From assembly GCA_002239105.1 (NCBI GenBank), contig MPNQ01000004.1:1-64000 (forward strand): a stretch of DNA of 64,000 nt, written 5' to 3'. The DNA is from a marine group bacterium Sva0996 bin134 (GTDB lineage: Bacteria > Actinomycetota > Acidimicrobiia > Acidimicrobiales > Bin134). The translations under genes were made by a program, and so were the position numbers. The notes beneath the pieces were generated by a model. It made no database searches. It worked only from the letters and a program-made list of their open reading frames with translations, and was not told the origin of the DNA. Each line of letters starts with the position of its first letter. Position 1 is the stretch's first letter. Below are positions 51,778 through 61,087 of this stretch, piece by piece.

Positions 51778-53165
51778 GGCCGCTCGTCCTTGAATCGCAC
51801 CAGCTTGGCCGCGGTGCCCATGCCGGTGAGCCCGTCCAACTCGCCGGGGCCAACCACCTCGGCGGTCATCCGCACGCTCATGACCTCCTTGATCCGGTCT
51901 TCCACCCGCTCAGCCACCCCGCCGAACTCATCGGCAGGGGCGTCGCTGGCCACCATCACGATCATCTCGTCGCGGTTACCGGCCCGAACCGCCCGGCAGA
52001 AGAAATCCTCGGTCACCCCAGGCACATCGCTGATCACCTCGCCGATGGCCTCGGGCCACACGTTCACCCCCCGGAGCTTGACCATGTTGTCGCCCCGCCC
52101 GGCGAACGGCCCCATGCGCCGCAGCCACGAGCCGCATTCGCACTGGCCCGGCGGGTACAAGAACGACAGGTCCATGATGTTGTAGCGGAACTGGGGCGAG
52201 CCGGTCTTATAGATCTCGGTGATCACCAGCGCCCCCTGCGTGCCGTCAGGCACCTGTTCGCCAGTCTCGGGATCCACGATCTGCACCACGAAGCAGTCCT
52301 CGAATATGTGGAGTTGGCCGTTGCGCAGCGGGCACTCGATGGACACGTTCTGCACCTCGTGGAACCCGTAGGGCTGGGCCGGGGTCACTCCCCACACCTC
52401 TTTGACCCGCTCGGCGTCGCCGATGTGGCCGCCGGGCAGGGCCCGGATGTTGAAGTCCGCCTTGGGGTCAAGGCCCATCTCCACCGCGGTCTCAGCCATC
52501 TTCAGCATGTAGTCGCCGGTGGTCAAAATGGCCGCCGCCCCGTACTCATGGGCCAGTTCTACCTGCTTGCGGGTGGAGGTCACATTGCCGGTGCCGGTAG
52601 TGAGCACCACGCAGTTGAGCCAGCGGTACAGCGCCTCATCGAAAGCGTGGGCCCCGTTGTGGGTGGAGTAGGCCCATGCGTTGACCACCACGTCGCCGGG
52701 GCGAATCCCCTCGGCGTACAGAGCCCGGGCCATGGTGATGGCCCCCACTTCCCGGTCCCAGGCGGTGTAGAGGGTGGGCCGGGACCGCCCGGTAGTCCCC
52801 CCCGACACGTACAGCCGCATCGGCTCATTGCGGGCGTCTTCCAGTCCAATGCTCTGGTAGTCGCCCAGCGGGGGATTCTCGTTGATGGAGGTCCGGATGT
52901 CGTCCACGGTGTAGGCCGGGGCCCGCCACAGGTCATCGAGGGTGCGGAGCTGATCGGGGTGGAACCCGGCCGCCTCCCACCGCTTGCGGAAGAACGGCAC
53001 CTGCCAGGCCCGCTGCGCCCGATCTTGGAGGCGCAGAAGCTGCTTTCGGGCGATTGTGTCGGGTTCTTCGAAGAAGGTGGTCTCGAAGTACTCCGGCGGC
53101 GGCGGGAAAAGGCGCTCGATGGCCTCGTAGTCCAGCTCGTGCGGGCGGCGCATCCCCGTGCTCAT
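51774..53165 (-). CDS. AMP-forming CoA ligase, phenylacetate-CoA ligase-like
   Basis: 463 residues from ATG 53165; the open frame extends upstream without coding character. The adenylation motif YVSGGTTGRSRP, the aromatic-acid-type PYGFHEVQ, and RGDNMVKLRGVNVWPEAI near the C-terminal domain mark the PaaK-like family. It activates a carboxylic acid, probably aromatic or cyclic, as the acyl-CoA. It is the first gene of the minus-strand operon, divergent from another amidohydrolase across 93 bases. Confidence 0.9.
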   Translation of the reverse strand: MSTGMRRPHELDYEAIERLFPPPPEYFETTFFEEPDTIARKQLLRLQDRAQRAWQVPFFRKRWEAAGFHPDQLRTLDDLWRAPAYTVDDIRTSINENPPLGDYQSIGLEDARNEPMRLYVSGGTTGRSRPTLYTAWDREVGAITMARALYAEGIRPGDVVVNAWAYSTHNGAHAFDEALYRWLNCVVLTTGTGNVTSTRKQVELAHEYGAAAILTTGDYMLKMAETAVEMGLDPKADFNIRALPGGHIGDAERVKEVWGVTPAQPYGFHEVQNVSIECPLRNGQLHIFEDCFVVQIVDPETGEQVPDGTQGALVITEIYKTGSPQFRYNIMDLSFLYPPGQCECGSWLRRMGPFAGRGDNMVKLRGVNVWPEAIGEVISDVPGVTEDFFCRAVRAGNRDEMIVMVASDAPADEFGGVAERVEDRIKEVMSVRMTAEVVGPGELDGLTGMGTAAKLVRFKDERP

Positions 53166-53258
53166 AGAACTGCCACGGTACCCGCGACGGCGATGGGGGT
53201 GACAGACCGGCCGCACCGCCCATGCACCAGACCACAGTCGGCCACTACCGTTTCGACT

Positions 53259-54371
53259 GTGAAGATCATCTCGGCCGATTGCCACATCAACGAGCCGCCC
53301 CATGTGTTCGAGCGGGTGCCCGAGGAGTACCAAGACCGCATCCCCCGGATGATGCCCGCACCCGACGGGGGCGACGGCTGGTCATTCGACGGCGGGCCGC
53401 CCAAGCGCAGCTTCGGCATCGAGGCCATGGCCGGGGTGGCCAAGAAGGACTACAAGCTCTCGGGCATGAAGTTCGACGAGATCATGCCGGGCAACTACGA
53501 CGGCACCGCCCACTGCGCCGACATGGACCTCGACGGGGTGTGGGGCTCGGTGGTGTACCCAGCCAACTCCATCTTCACCTACCTGGAGCCCGACCGGGGC
53601 CTGGCCGTGGCCTGCATGCGCTCGTACAACGACTGGGTGCTCGACGAGTTTCAGGGCGCGGCGCCCGACCGGCTGCGGGGTCTGCCCATGCTGCCTACCG
53701 AGGACGGCATGGAAATCACCTTGGCCGAGGTCGACCGGGTGATGGAAAAGGGGGCCAAGGGGTTGTTCGTCCCCGGCATGCCCACTCGGCCCTACAACGA
53801 CCCCTACTACGAGCCGCTGTGGAAGGCGTGTTCAGATCTGGACGTGCCGGTCACCTTCCACCGCACCTTCGGCGGCAAGCCGCCCGACTCCGACTGGGAC
53901 GAGCTGGTGGAGCAGAACGTGTCGGTGCCCGGCATTGTCAACCGGTTCTTCAGCGCGGTGCGCCCCCTGACCTACATGATCTTCGCCGGCATCTTCGACC
54001 GGCACCCCAACCTCAAGGTGGTGGCCGCCGAGGTGAATTACGGCTGGGTCCCGTTTTGGTACCAGACCATGGACGACGAGTTCCACACCCAGGCCGCCTG
54101 GTCGGACTCCCCCATGGAGCGCGCCCCCAGCAGCTACCTGGGCACCAACGTGTTCGTCACCGGCCTCGACGACCACAACGGCCACATGCAGATGCGCAGC
54201 GGCAACCAGACCCTGGTGGACATGTCCATGTGGTCGTCCGACTACCCCCACTCGGTGACGCTCTGGCCCGACAGCCGCAAAATCATCGCCGAACTCGTCG
54301 ACGGCATGACCGAGTCCGACACCCAAAAAGTCCTCTACGCCAACGCCGCCCGCGTCTACAAGTACAACTAG
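53259..54371 (+). CDS. Amidohydrolase-2 family protein
   Basis: 370 residues from GTG 53259; the long open frame upstream is antisense to the CoA ligase and is discarded. Metal-ligand regions are ISADCHIN at the N-terminus, PVTFHRTFGG in the middle and MWSSDYPHSV near the end. It is divergent from the CoA-ligase operon and probably serves the same pathway. Confidence 0.88.
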   Translation: MKIISADCHINEPPHVFERVPEEYQDRIPRMMPAPDGGDGWSFDGGPPKRSFGIEAMAGVAKKDYKLSGMKFDEIMPGNYDGTAHCADMDLDGVWGSVVYPANSIFTYLEPDRGLAVACMRSYNDWVLDEFQGAAPDRLRGLPMLPTEDGMEITLAEVDRVMEKGAKGLFVPGMPTRPYNDPYYEPLWKACSDLDVPVTFHRTFGGKPPDSDWDELVEQNVSVPGIVNRFFSAVRPLTYMIFAGIFDRHPNLKVVAAEVNYGWVPFWYQTMDDEFHTQAAWSDSPMERAPSSYLGTNVFVTGLDDHNGHMQMRSGNQTLVDMSMWSSDYPHSVTLWPDSRKIIAELVDGMTESDTQKVLYANAARVYKYN

Positions 54372-54538
54372 CCCGCAAGGGTTCCAGCGCTACCCGGCCT
54401 TCTTGCCAAATCCATCTCGCCTCGTGCGAGGTTTCAGTAGATGACCTTTATATCTATTTTAGTATTTGTTCATAAGTTTCCATGTATATTGGAATAAACA
54501 GGTCGAGAATTGCTGCGAACAGAAAGGCAGGTCTTGCT

Positions 54539-54567
54539 ATACAATGAATACAGCTATTCATACAATG
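54539..54567. promoter_or_regulatory. Operator/promoter of the vapBC pair
   Basis: ATGAATA-CAGC-TATTCAT (54544-54561) is a perfect 7-bp-arm dyad. The octamer ATACAATG occurs at 54539 and again at 54560, 21 bases apart. TATACAAT is a plausible -10 element. Ribosome site GCAGGAGG follows and the antitoxin ATG is at 54583. Autoregulation by the AbrB-type antitoxin is the likely purpose. The upstream stretch 54372-54538 is AT-rich and contains no gene. Confidence 0.6.
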
Positions 54568-54582
54568 CAGGAGGTCGAGACG

Positions 54583-54840
54583 ATGCCGCTCGGATATGTG
54601 ATGAAGGTGTCGGCCAACGGGCAGGTTTCCATTCCCGCTGAAGTCAGAGCCCGATGGAACACGGAGAAGGTGGTGATCGCCGATATGGGTGACTACATCG
54701 CGATGCGGCCGATGTCAGAGAATCCGCTCGACGAAGTGGTGGGCAAGTACCCCGGCCGAGGGCCTTCAACCGACGAAATGCGCCGCATGGACCGAGAAGA
54801 GGACGCTCGCTACGAAGCGAGACGTGAAGCACGCGGGTGA
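54583..54840 (+). CDS. vapB: AbrB/MazE-fold antitoxin
   Basis: 85 residues from ATG 54583, chosen because AGGAGG lies 8 bases upstream; earlier in-frame ATGs fall inside the operator. The swapped-hairpin DNA-binding part is VMKVSANGQVSIPAEVRARW. The C-terminal tail is charged (MRRMDREEDARYEARREARG) and would bind the toxin. Its stop overlaps the toxin GTG by 4 nt. Confidence 0.88.
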   Translation: MPLGYVMKVSANGQVSIPAEVRARWNTEKVVIADMGDYIAMRPMSENPLDEVVGKYPGRGPSTDEMRRMDREEDARYEARREARG

Positions 54841-55280
54841 TCGCCCTTGACGCCTATGGCGTGATCGGCCTGCTGCGCGGCGAGTCGGTAGCCGACGAGG
54901 TAAGAGAGCTATTGGAGTCAGGAATGCCAGCCTGGCTGACCCCGCTGGGCGTGGCTGAAGTGGTTGACCGTCGGGTCCGGCTCGACGCGGTCGATCCAGA
55001 GACCGTTGTCATGGACCTCGACGAGCTTGGCCTAGCCGACTCCGCGCCCCTAGACCCCCAGACGGCCGCCCGAGTAGGCGCTCTCCGCGCTCGCCACTAT
55101 CACCGGACAACCCGGTCGGTAAGCCTCGCTGATTGCGTCCTTGCCGAACTTGCCAGGGCGGCCGGGGCCAAAGTAGCCACCAGCGACCCCCACCTGCTCG
55201 ACCTGTGTGCCGACGAGAACATCCAAACAATCCCCCTCCCCGACAGCCAGGGCCACCGCTGGACCCAGACGCCCACATAG
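54837..55280 (+). CDS. vapC: PIN-domain ribonuclease toxin
   Basis: 147 residues from GTG 54837. IALDAYGVIGLLRGE carries the first acidic residue of the PIN active site. The later acidic positions are SLADCVLAELAR and VATSDPHLLDL. The partner antitoxin precedes it with an overlap. The predicted activity is cleavage of specific RNAs when the antitoxin is lost. Confidence 0.88.
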   Translation: MIALDAYGVIGLLRGESVADEVRELLESGMPAWLTPLGVAEVVDRRVRLDAVDPETVVMDLDELGLADSAPLDPQTAARVGALRARHYHRTTRSVSLADCVLAELARAAGAKVATSDPHLLDLCADENIQTIPLPDSQGHRWTQTPT

Positions 55281-55361
55281 CCGTCCCTGTCTACAAATAC
55301 GACCGAGTTCTGGCGTGCCGTAGCATCGGCCTGGGAACCTCAGCGTCGAGGAGGCATCCCG

Positions 55362-55676
55362 ATGGGTATCACCCTGTACTACAACTCCGGCTGTTCCGAT
55401 TGCGCCCGGCAGGCCAGTCGGGCTAGGAAGCCGGACTGGTTGGGCCGCATTGAGTTCTCCACCGTCGACTCGCCTATCGGCCCCGTGCCACGCGGCGAGA
55501 TCGTTGTGGTCGACCCCAAGACGCAAAGGGTCTTCACCGGCATCTACGCCACCAGGATGATCTGTCTGCAAGTGCCAGCCTTTGCCTTGGCCGGACTTGC
55601 TCTCTATATCCCTCCGCTCCGGAACTACTTCGGGCGCAAGAAACCGGGATGCAATGGCGACGCCTGCGAGATTTGA
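55362..55676 (+). CDS. DCC-like (DUF393) thiol-disulfide protein
   Basis: 104 residues from ATG 55362 with GAGGAGG upstream. The N-terminal YYNSGCSDCARQ gives a CxxC redox motif in a thioredoxin-like setting. The rest is short compared with typical DCC proteins and includes a hydrophobic segment (VPAFALAGLALYI). The C-terminal end has two more Cys (GCNGDAC). It overlaps the next gene by 23 nt. Confidence 0.65.
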   Translation: MGITLYYNSGCSDCARQASRARKPDWLGRIEFSTVDSPIGPVPRGEIVVVDPKTQRVFTGIYATRMICLQVPAFALAGLALYIPPLRNYFGRKKPGCNGDACEI

Positions 55677-56058
55677 GCAGGCCACACTGGCGGTCCTCGC
55701 CCTTGTGCACATAGTGGTGCAGCTGACCCACGGCTACAGCCACATCGAAGCCCACGTGCCACTTTCCGCCATGCAGCAGGTGTTCATCTACGTAGTGGCC
55801 ACGTTCATGCCCCTAGCCGCGGTATACATGGCACTGCGCAAGGACGTGCGTCTGGGCGCCGGGCTGTTCGCAATATCAATGGCCGCGGCATTCTTGTTCG
55901 GCTATCTGGCCCACTTCGTCATCGACAGCCCCGACCTCCACTCCAACGTCGTCGGCGACTACGCCGACGTCTTCTTCCATTCCGCGCTGAGCCTGGCCAT
56001 AATCGAGTTCGCCGGCTTCGCCTTCGGCTTCACCATCGCCACCCGGAAGCCCCGATAG
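55654..56058 (+). CDS. Four-helix membrane protein of unknown function
   Basis: 134 residues from ATG 55654. Four hydrophobic helices are visible, with His residues in VQLTHGYSHIEAH and LAHFVIDSPDLHSN. It overlaps the DCC-like gene, so the pair is probably coexpressed. A heme or quinone role is possible given the His pairs, but nothing confirms it. Confidence 0.65.
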   Translation: MATPARFEQATLAVLALVHIVVQLTHGYSHIEAHVPLSAMQQVFIYVVATFMPLAAVYMALRKDVRLGAGLFAISMAAAFLFGYLAHFVIDSPDLHSNVVGDYADVFFHSALSLAIIEFAGFAFGFTIATRKPR

Positions 56059-56076
56059 GGCAGCGAAGTCGCTGCC

Positions 56077-56571
56077 CTATTGGTGGCGGCGGTCTTCGAA
56101 GTCTTCGGGGAGGTCTATGGGGGGGTCGGGGAGTTTGGTGATGTTGCGGGAGGCGAGGAGGGATTCAAAGCCCTCGGGGTCGGCGGCCCAGGAGGCGGCG
56201 TCGCCCATCATGACCTCGAACAACTCCACACCGTCGGGGCCGGCGACTAACGGGCCTAGGGCGGCGCCGTGGGGGAGCTCGATGTGGGTGCCGGTGGGGC
56301 AGTGGACGTCGCCGCACATCAGATCGCCGCTCAGCACGTACATCACCTGGGGGGAATGATGGCCGTGGCGGTGCACGATCATGCCCGGGTCCCAGCGGGC
56401 CCACATCGACAGGTACTGCTTGCCAGCGCTGCCGAAAGTGAACCACTTCTCCCACACCGACTTCTGGCCGTCGGGGTGCATCTGGGTGCGGACCTGCTGG
56501 GTCTTCAGGTCCTCGTCGTCAAGGTGCCGGAAGATGGGCTCCAGGCCGGGAACATCATGGGGCGACGCCAT
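56077..56571 (-). CDS. Cupin-domain protein
   Basis: 164 residues. The cupin motif 1 is IVHRHGHHSPQVMYVLSGDL and motif 2 is PTGTHIELPHGAALGPLVAG. The first supplies several His ligands. Its start lies 3 bases after the stop of the upstream amidohydrolase gene. It may act on, or sense, the product of that enzyme. Confidence 0.85.
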   Translation of the reverse strand: MASPHDVPGLEPIFRHLDDEDLKTQQVRTQMHPDGQKSVWEKWFTFGSAGKQYLSMWARWDPGMIVHRHGHHSPQVMYVLSGDLMCGDVHCPTGTHIELPHGAALGPLVAGPDGVELFEVMMGDAASWAADPEGFESLLASRNITKLPDPPIDLPEDFEDRRHQ

Positions 56572-56574
56572 CGC

Positions 56575-57789
56575 TCAGCTCACCCCGGCGGGAACTTTGG
56601 GCACGTATTCCGAGGGGTCGTAGGAGTAGGTGGTGGCCTCGATGAACTCGCTGGGCAGGTAGCCCTCGGGGAACCGGTACAGGTCAAGCGAGTTGTCCCA
56701 CAGGATCTTGCGCTTGGACTCGTCGGAGATCTTGGGCAGGTCCAAGAACGACTGCACCGCCAACGGGTACTTGGAGTCGGGGTGGGGGTAGTCGCTCTCC
56801 CACACGATCTTGTCGTCGCCCAGCTCCTCGATCACGTGGTACACGAGGTACTCGTCGGGCTCCACCGAGATGAAGCAGTTGTCCTGGAAGTACTCCTGGG
56901 GCGACTTGGTCAGCCCCGGTTTCTCATAGTCGCCCGACAGCTCGATGTGCTCCTCCATGCGCCACAGCCACCACGGCAGCCAGGCGCAGTTGGCCTCCAT
57001 GTAGGCCACCCGCAGCCGGGGGAACCGCTCGAAGACTCCATTGCAGATCATCGACAGCATGGCCATCTGGGCCTCGTGGGGATGGCAGACGGTGTGCCAC
57101 TCGGTGAAGGTCTCGAACCGGTCGGCACCAGCCGACGCCCCGTTGTGGCCCATGAAGTCGTGGGTGGCAAACGCGCAGTCCAGGTCTTGGAGCAGCTCGT
57201 ACATGGGGTCGTAGTAGGGGTCGCCCAGCATCCGCCGGTTGAACATGTTGGGCCGGGCGAAGAAGCACCGGGTGCCCAGGTTGTCGTAGGCGTACTGGAT
57301 CTCCTCCACCGCCCGGTGCACATCGTTCATCACCACCGGCCCCGAGGCGATGACCCGCCCGCCGGACATCTCCCGCATCTCCTGGCCCCAGCGGTTGTAG
57401 GCCCGGCACATGCCGGCCTGGAGCTCAGGGTCCATGCCGTCAGACCACAGGTCGTATCCGGGGCCGTAGATCACCATGAAGTCCATGCCGTCGAGCGGCA
57501 TGGCCTGGGCCACCGCGTCACCGGGGAAGCCGTTGTCCACCACGGCCTGGCCGTACTTGGCCCGCATGTGGTCGTAGGTCCAGTTCACCGCCTCCATGAA
57601 GTCGCCGTAGATGGTGACCCGGCTCTGGGTATAGCGGCCGTCCACGGTGGCGGGCCGGAACGTCTCCCGACCGGGGACCTCTTTCCAACCCACCCGGTGC
57701 TGGAAGCGCTTGTCCAGGAACCGCTCCCACAGGTTCTTGGGCTCCACCACGTGCCCGTCGGCGTCGAAGACCTTGTACCCGTGCCGCAT
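56575..57789 (-). CDS. Amidohydrolase-2 family protein
   Basis: 404 residues. The N-terminal FDADGHVVEPKNLWE is a D-x-H-x2-E metal-site form, with CAFATHDFMG in the middle and VWESDYPHPDS late. All three ligand regions are intact. It is cotranscribed with the cupin gene. Related enzymes decarboxylate or hydrolyse aromatic acids. It is one of three metal-competent members within 12 kb. Confidence 0.88.
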   Translation of the reverse strand: MRHGYKVFDADGHVVEPKNLWERFLDKRFQHRVGWKEVPGRETFRPATVDGRYTQSRVTIYGDFMEAVNWTYDHMRAKYGQAVVDNGFPGDAVAQAMPLDGMDFMVIYGPGYDLWSDGMDPELQAGMCRAYNRWGQEMREMSGGRVIASGPVVMNDVHRAVEEIQYAYDNLGTRCFFARPNMFNRRMLGDPYYDPMYELLQDLDCAFATHDFMGHNGASAGADRFETFTEWHTVCHPHEAQMAMLSMICNGVFERFPRLRVAYMEANCAWLPWWLWRMEEHIELSGDYEKPGLTKSPQEYFQDNCFISVEPDEYLVYHVIEELGDDKIVWESDYPHPDSKYPLAVQSFLDLPKISDESKRKILWDNSLDLYRFPEGYLPSEFIEATTYSYDPSEYVPKVPAGVS

Positions 57790-57843
57790 GTTCGACGCTC
57801 CTCCTATTGCTGGTGCCTACTCTGCTCGCCCGCAAAGAGTAGG

Positions 57844-58518
57844 TCAACCAGACGGAGGGTGGTAACAGACGGCCTCCTGGGCTGACCGCACCCAGTGGAG
57901 CTCGGTGTCGGGGGGACAGGGGGCACCCAGCGGAATCCACTCCACTAATTTGCCGTCGTGGGGCTGTTCGCAGGCCACCGAGATCAAGGTGGTGCTGCCA
58001 ATCAGAAAGCAGTCACCGGGTTCGGGGCGCGACTGGGACACCGGGGCTGACGCCGTGATCGGGCGGGCTGGGTCGGAATCATCTATGGCGGAAGTGGCCA
58101 TCAAGATGAGAACTACCGCCACCGCCACGGCAACGGTGGCCGCCAGGCTGATCCAGCGCCAGCGGAAACCGACCATCTCAAGGGGTGGCCCGGTTGCGGC
58201 CGACGGTTCTGGCGGGGTCTCGGCCGGACGGGGGCTGCTGGCCGGACGGGGGGTGCTGGCCGGACGGGGCGTGCTGGCCGGAGGGGCGCTGCTGGCCGGA
58301 GCAGGGGCGCGGCGGGCCAGCGTCCGGTCGTAGGCGGCTCGGGATCGGAGATCGCCGAGCACTTGCCATGCCTCGTTGACCGCTCGCATTCGCTCGGGAT
58401 CTCCCGATGGCCGGTCGGGGTGCCAGCGGCGGGCCTGACGGAGGTAGGCGCGGCGAACGGCGTCTGCTTTGGCAGCGGGGGAAACGCCCAGAACGTCGTA
58501 ATGGGACTGTCCCGGCAT
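57844..58518 (-). CDS. Membrane J-domain protein with extracytoplasmic Cys-rich domain
   Basis: 224 residues. The J domain is at 1-65 (YDVLGVSPAAKADAVRRAYL, HPD near 34). A Pro/Ala/Ser linker with tandem ASTPRP units covers about 80-105, a single membrane helix about 122-142. An outer domain follows with GDCFLIGSTTLISVACEQPHDGKLVEW, resembling the GDCF...C-x2-PH modules of actinobacterial septum-formation/DUF4190 proteins. It would recruit DnaK to the membrane while displaying an outside sensor. No DnaK gene is nearby. Confidence 0.8.
   Translation of the reverse strand: MPGQSHYDVLGVSPAAKADAVRRAYLRQARRWHPDRPSGDPERMRAVNEAWQVLGDLRSRAAYDRTLARRAPAPASSAPPASTPRPASTPRPASSPRPAETPPEPSAATGPPLEMVGFRWRWISLAATVAVAVAVVLILMATSAIDDSDPARPITASAPVSQSRPEPGDCFLIGSTTLISVACEQPHDGKLVEWIPLGAPCPPDTELHWVRSAQEAVCYHPPSG
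58222..58300. repeat. 18-bp tandem repeat inside the J-domain gene
   Basis: Four copies plus a partial fifth of an 18-bp unit beginning GGCCGGACGGGG encode the repeated six-residue linker ASTPRP. Copies differ by one to three bases. Copy number may vary between strains. Confidence 0.85.
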
Positions 58519-58528
58519 GGCGCGTCGA

Positions 58529-59335
58529 TCAGTCGTCGACGCTGAGGGAGTCGTAGGCGAACTTGGCGCCCACCCCGCCGTCTACCAGCAGGGTGCGGCC
58601 GCTGACATAGTCGGCCAGCGGTGACGACAAGAACAGGGCGGCCGCGGCGATGTCGGCGGGCAGGCCCATGCGGCCCACGGGTGCATTGCCGCTGGAGTGG
58701 GACCGCTGGGCGTCGCTAAGCATGGCCATGATCCGGGGGGTGGCGATCGCCCCCGGCGCCACCGCGTTGGCCCGCACGCCGTGGGGGCCCATCTCCACCG
58801 CCAACGACTTCACCCAGGCCATGAGTCCGGCCTTGGCGGCCCCGTAAGCGGCGTGATTGGGGGCGCCGTCCACCCCCGAGGCTGAGGCGATAAACACCAT
58901 CGACCCCTTCCCATTGGCCACCATGTGGCTGCCGAAAACCTGGCCTAGCAAATACGCGTGGCGCAGGTTGATAGCCATCTGCCGGTCCCACACCCCGTCG
59001 TCCATTTCCACGATGAGGCCCCACTCGGCCATGCCGATGATGTCCACCAAGCCGTGTACCTGGCCCAAAGCGGCCACCGAGTCGTCCAGCAGGCGCTCCA
59101 CGTCGGCCCGGTCGGTGGCGTCACCTGACCAAGGGGTCCCGCCAACCTCCTGGGCGATCTCCGCAGCCCGGTCCGGGTCGATGTCAACGCACACCACCCG
59201 GGCGCCGCACTGGACCAGCGCATGGCTGGTTTGGCGCCCCATCCCCTGCCCCGCGCCAACCACCACAAAGCCCTTGCCGTCGAGGCGGAGCAGATCGGGA
59301 TACTGCGGGACAGGCGAGTTGTCAGCGCTGGTCAT
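58529..59335 (-). CDS. Short-chain dehydrogenase/reductase
   Basis: 268 residues. The glycine loop GAGQGMGRQT near 27 replaces the usual T-G-x3-G-I-G opening. VDIDPDR follows. The catalytic region has YGAAKAGLMAW and SASGV, with LLVDGGVGAKFAYD at the end. It lies in a short gap between the J-domain gene and ftsB. Substrate unknown. Confidence 0.88.
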   Translation of the reverse strand: MTSADNSPVPQYPDLLRLDGKGFVVVGAGQGMGRQTSHALVQCGARVVCVDIDPDRAAEIAQEVGGTPWSGDATDRADVERLLDDSVAALGQVHGLVDIIGMAEWGLIVEMDDGVWDRQMAINLRHAYLLGQVFGSHMVANGKGSMVFIASASGVDGAPNHAAYGAAKAGLMAWVKSLAVEMGPHGVRANAVAPGAIATPRIMAMLSDAQRSHSSGNAPVGRMGLPADIAAAALFLSSPLADYVSGRTLLVDGGVGAKFAYDSLSVDD

Positions 59336-59352
59336 GCCCTGACGCTATCGCC

Positions 59353-60995
<1,643 letters not shown>

Positions 60996-61087
60996 TCAGG
61001 GTCTTCCTGGCCCATCGCCTGTTGCTGATGTGGCTGGAGTTGTAAAAGTAGACGATGAAATCCGGAATTACTAGAGGTAGCAGCAAA

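Noticed and set aside
52308..53258. Long plus-strand extension in front of the amidohydrolase at 53259
   Set aside because: It is antisense to the PaaK-like ligase, has shadow composition, and amidohydrolase similarity begins only at 53259.
58222..58300. 18-bp tandem repeat as regulatory iterons
   Set aside because: The unit length is a multiple of three and encodes the linker hexapeptide of the J-domain protein.
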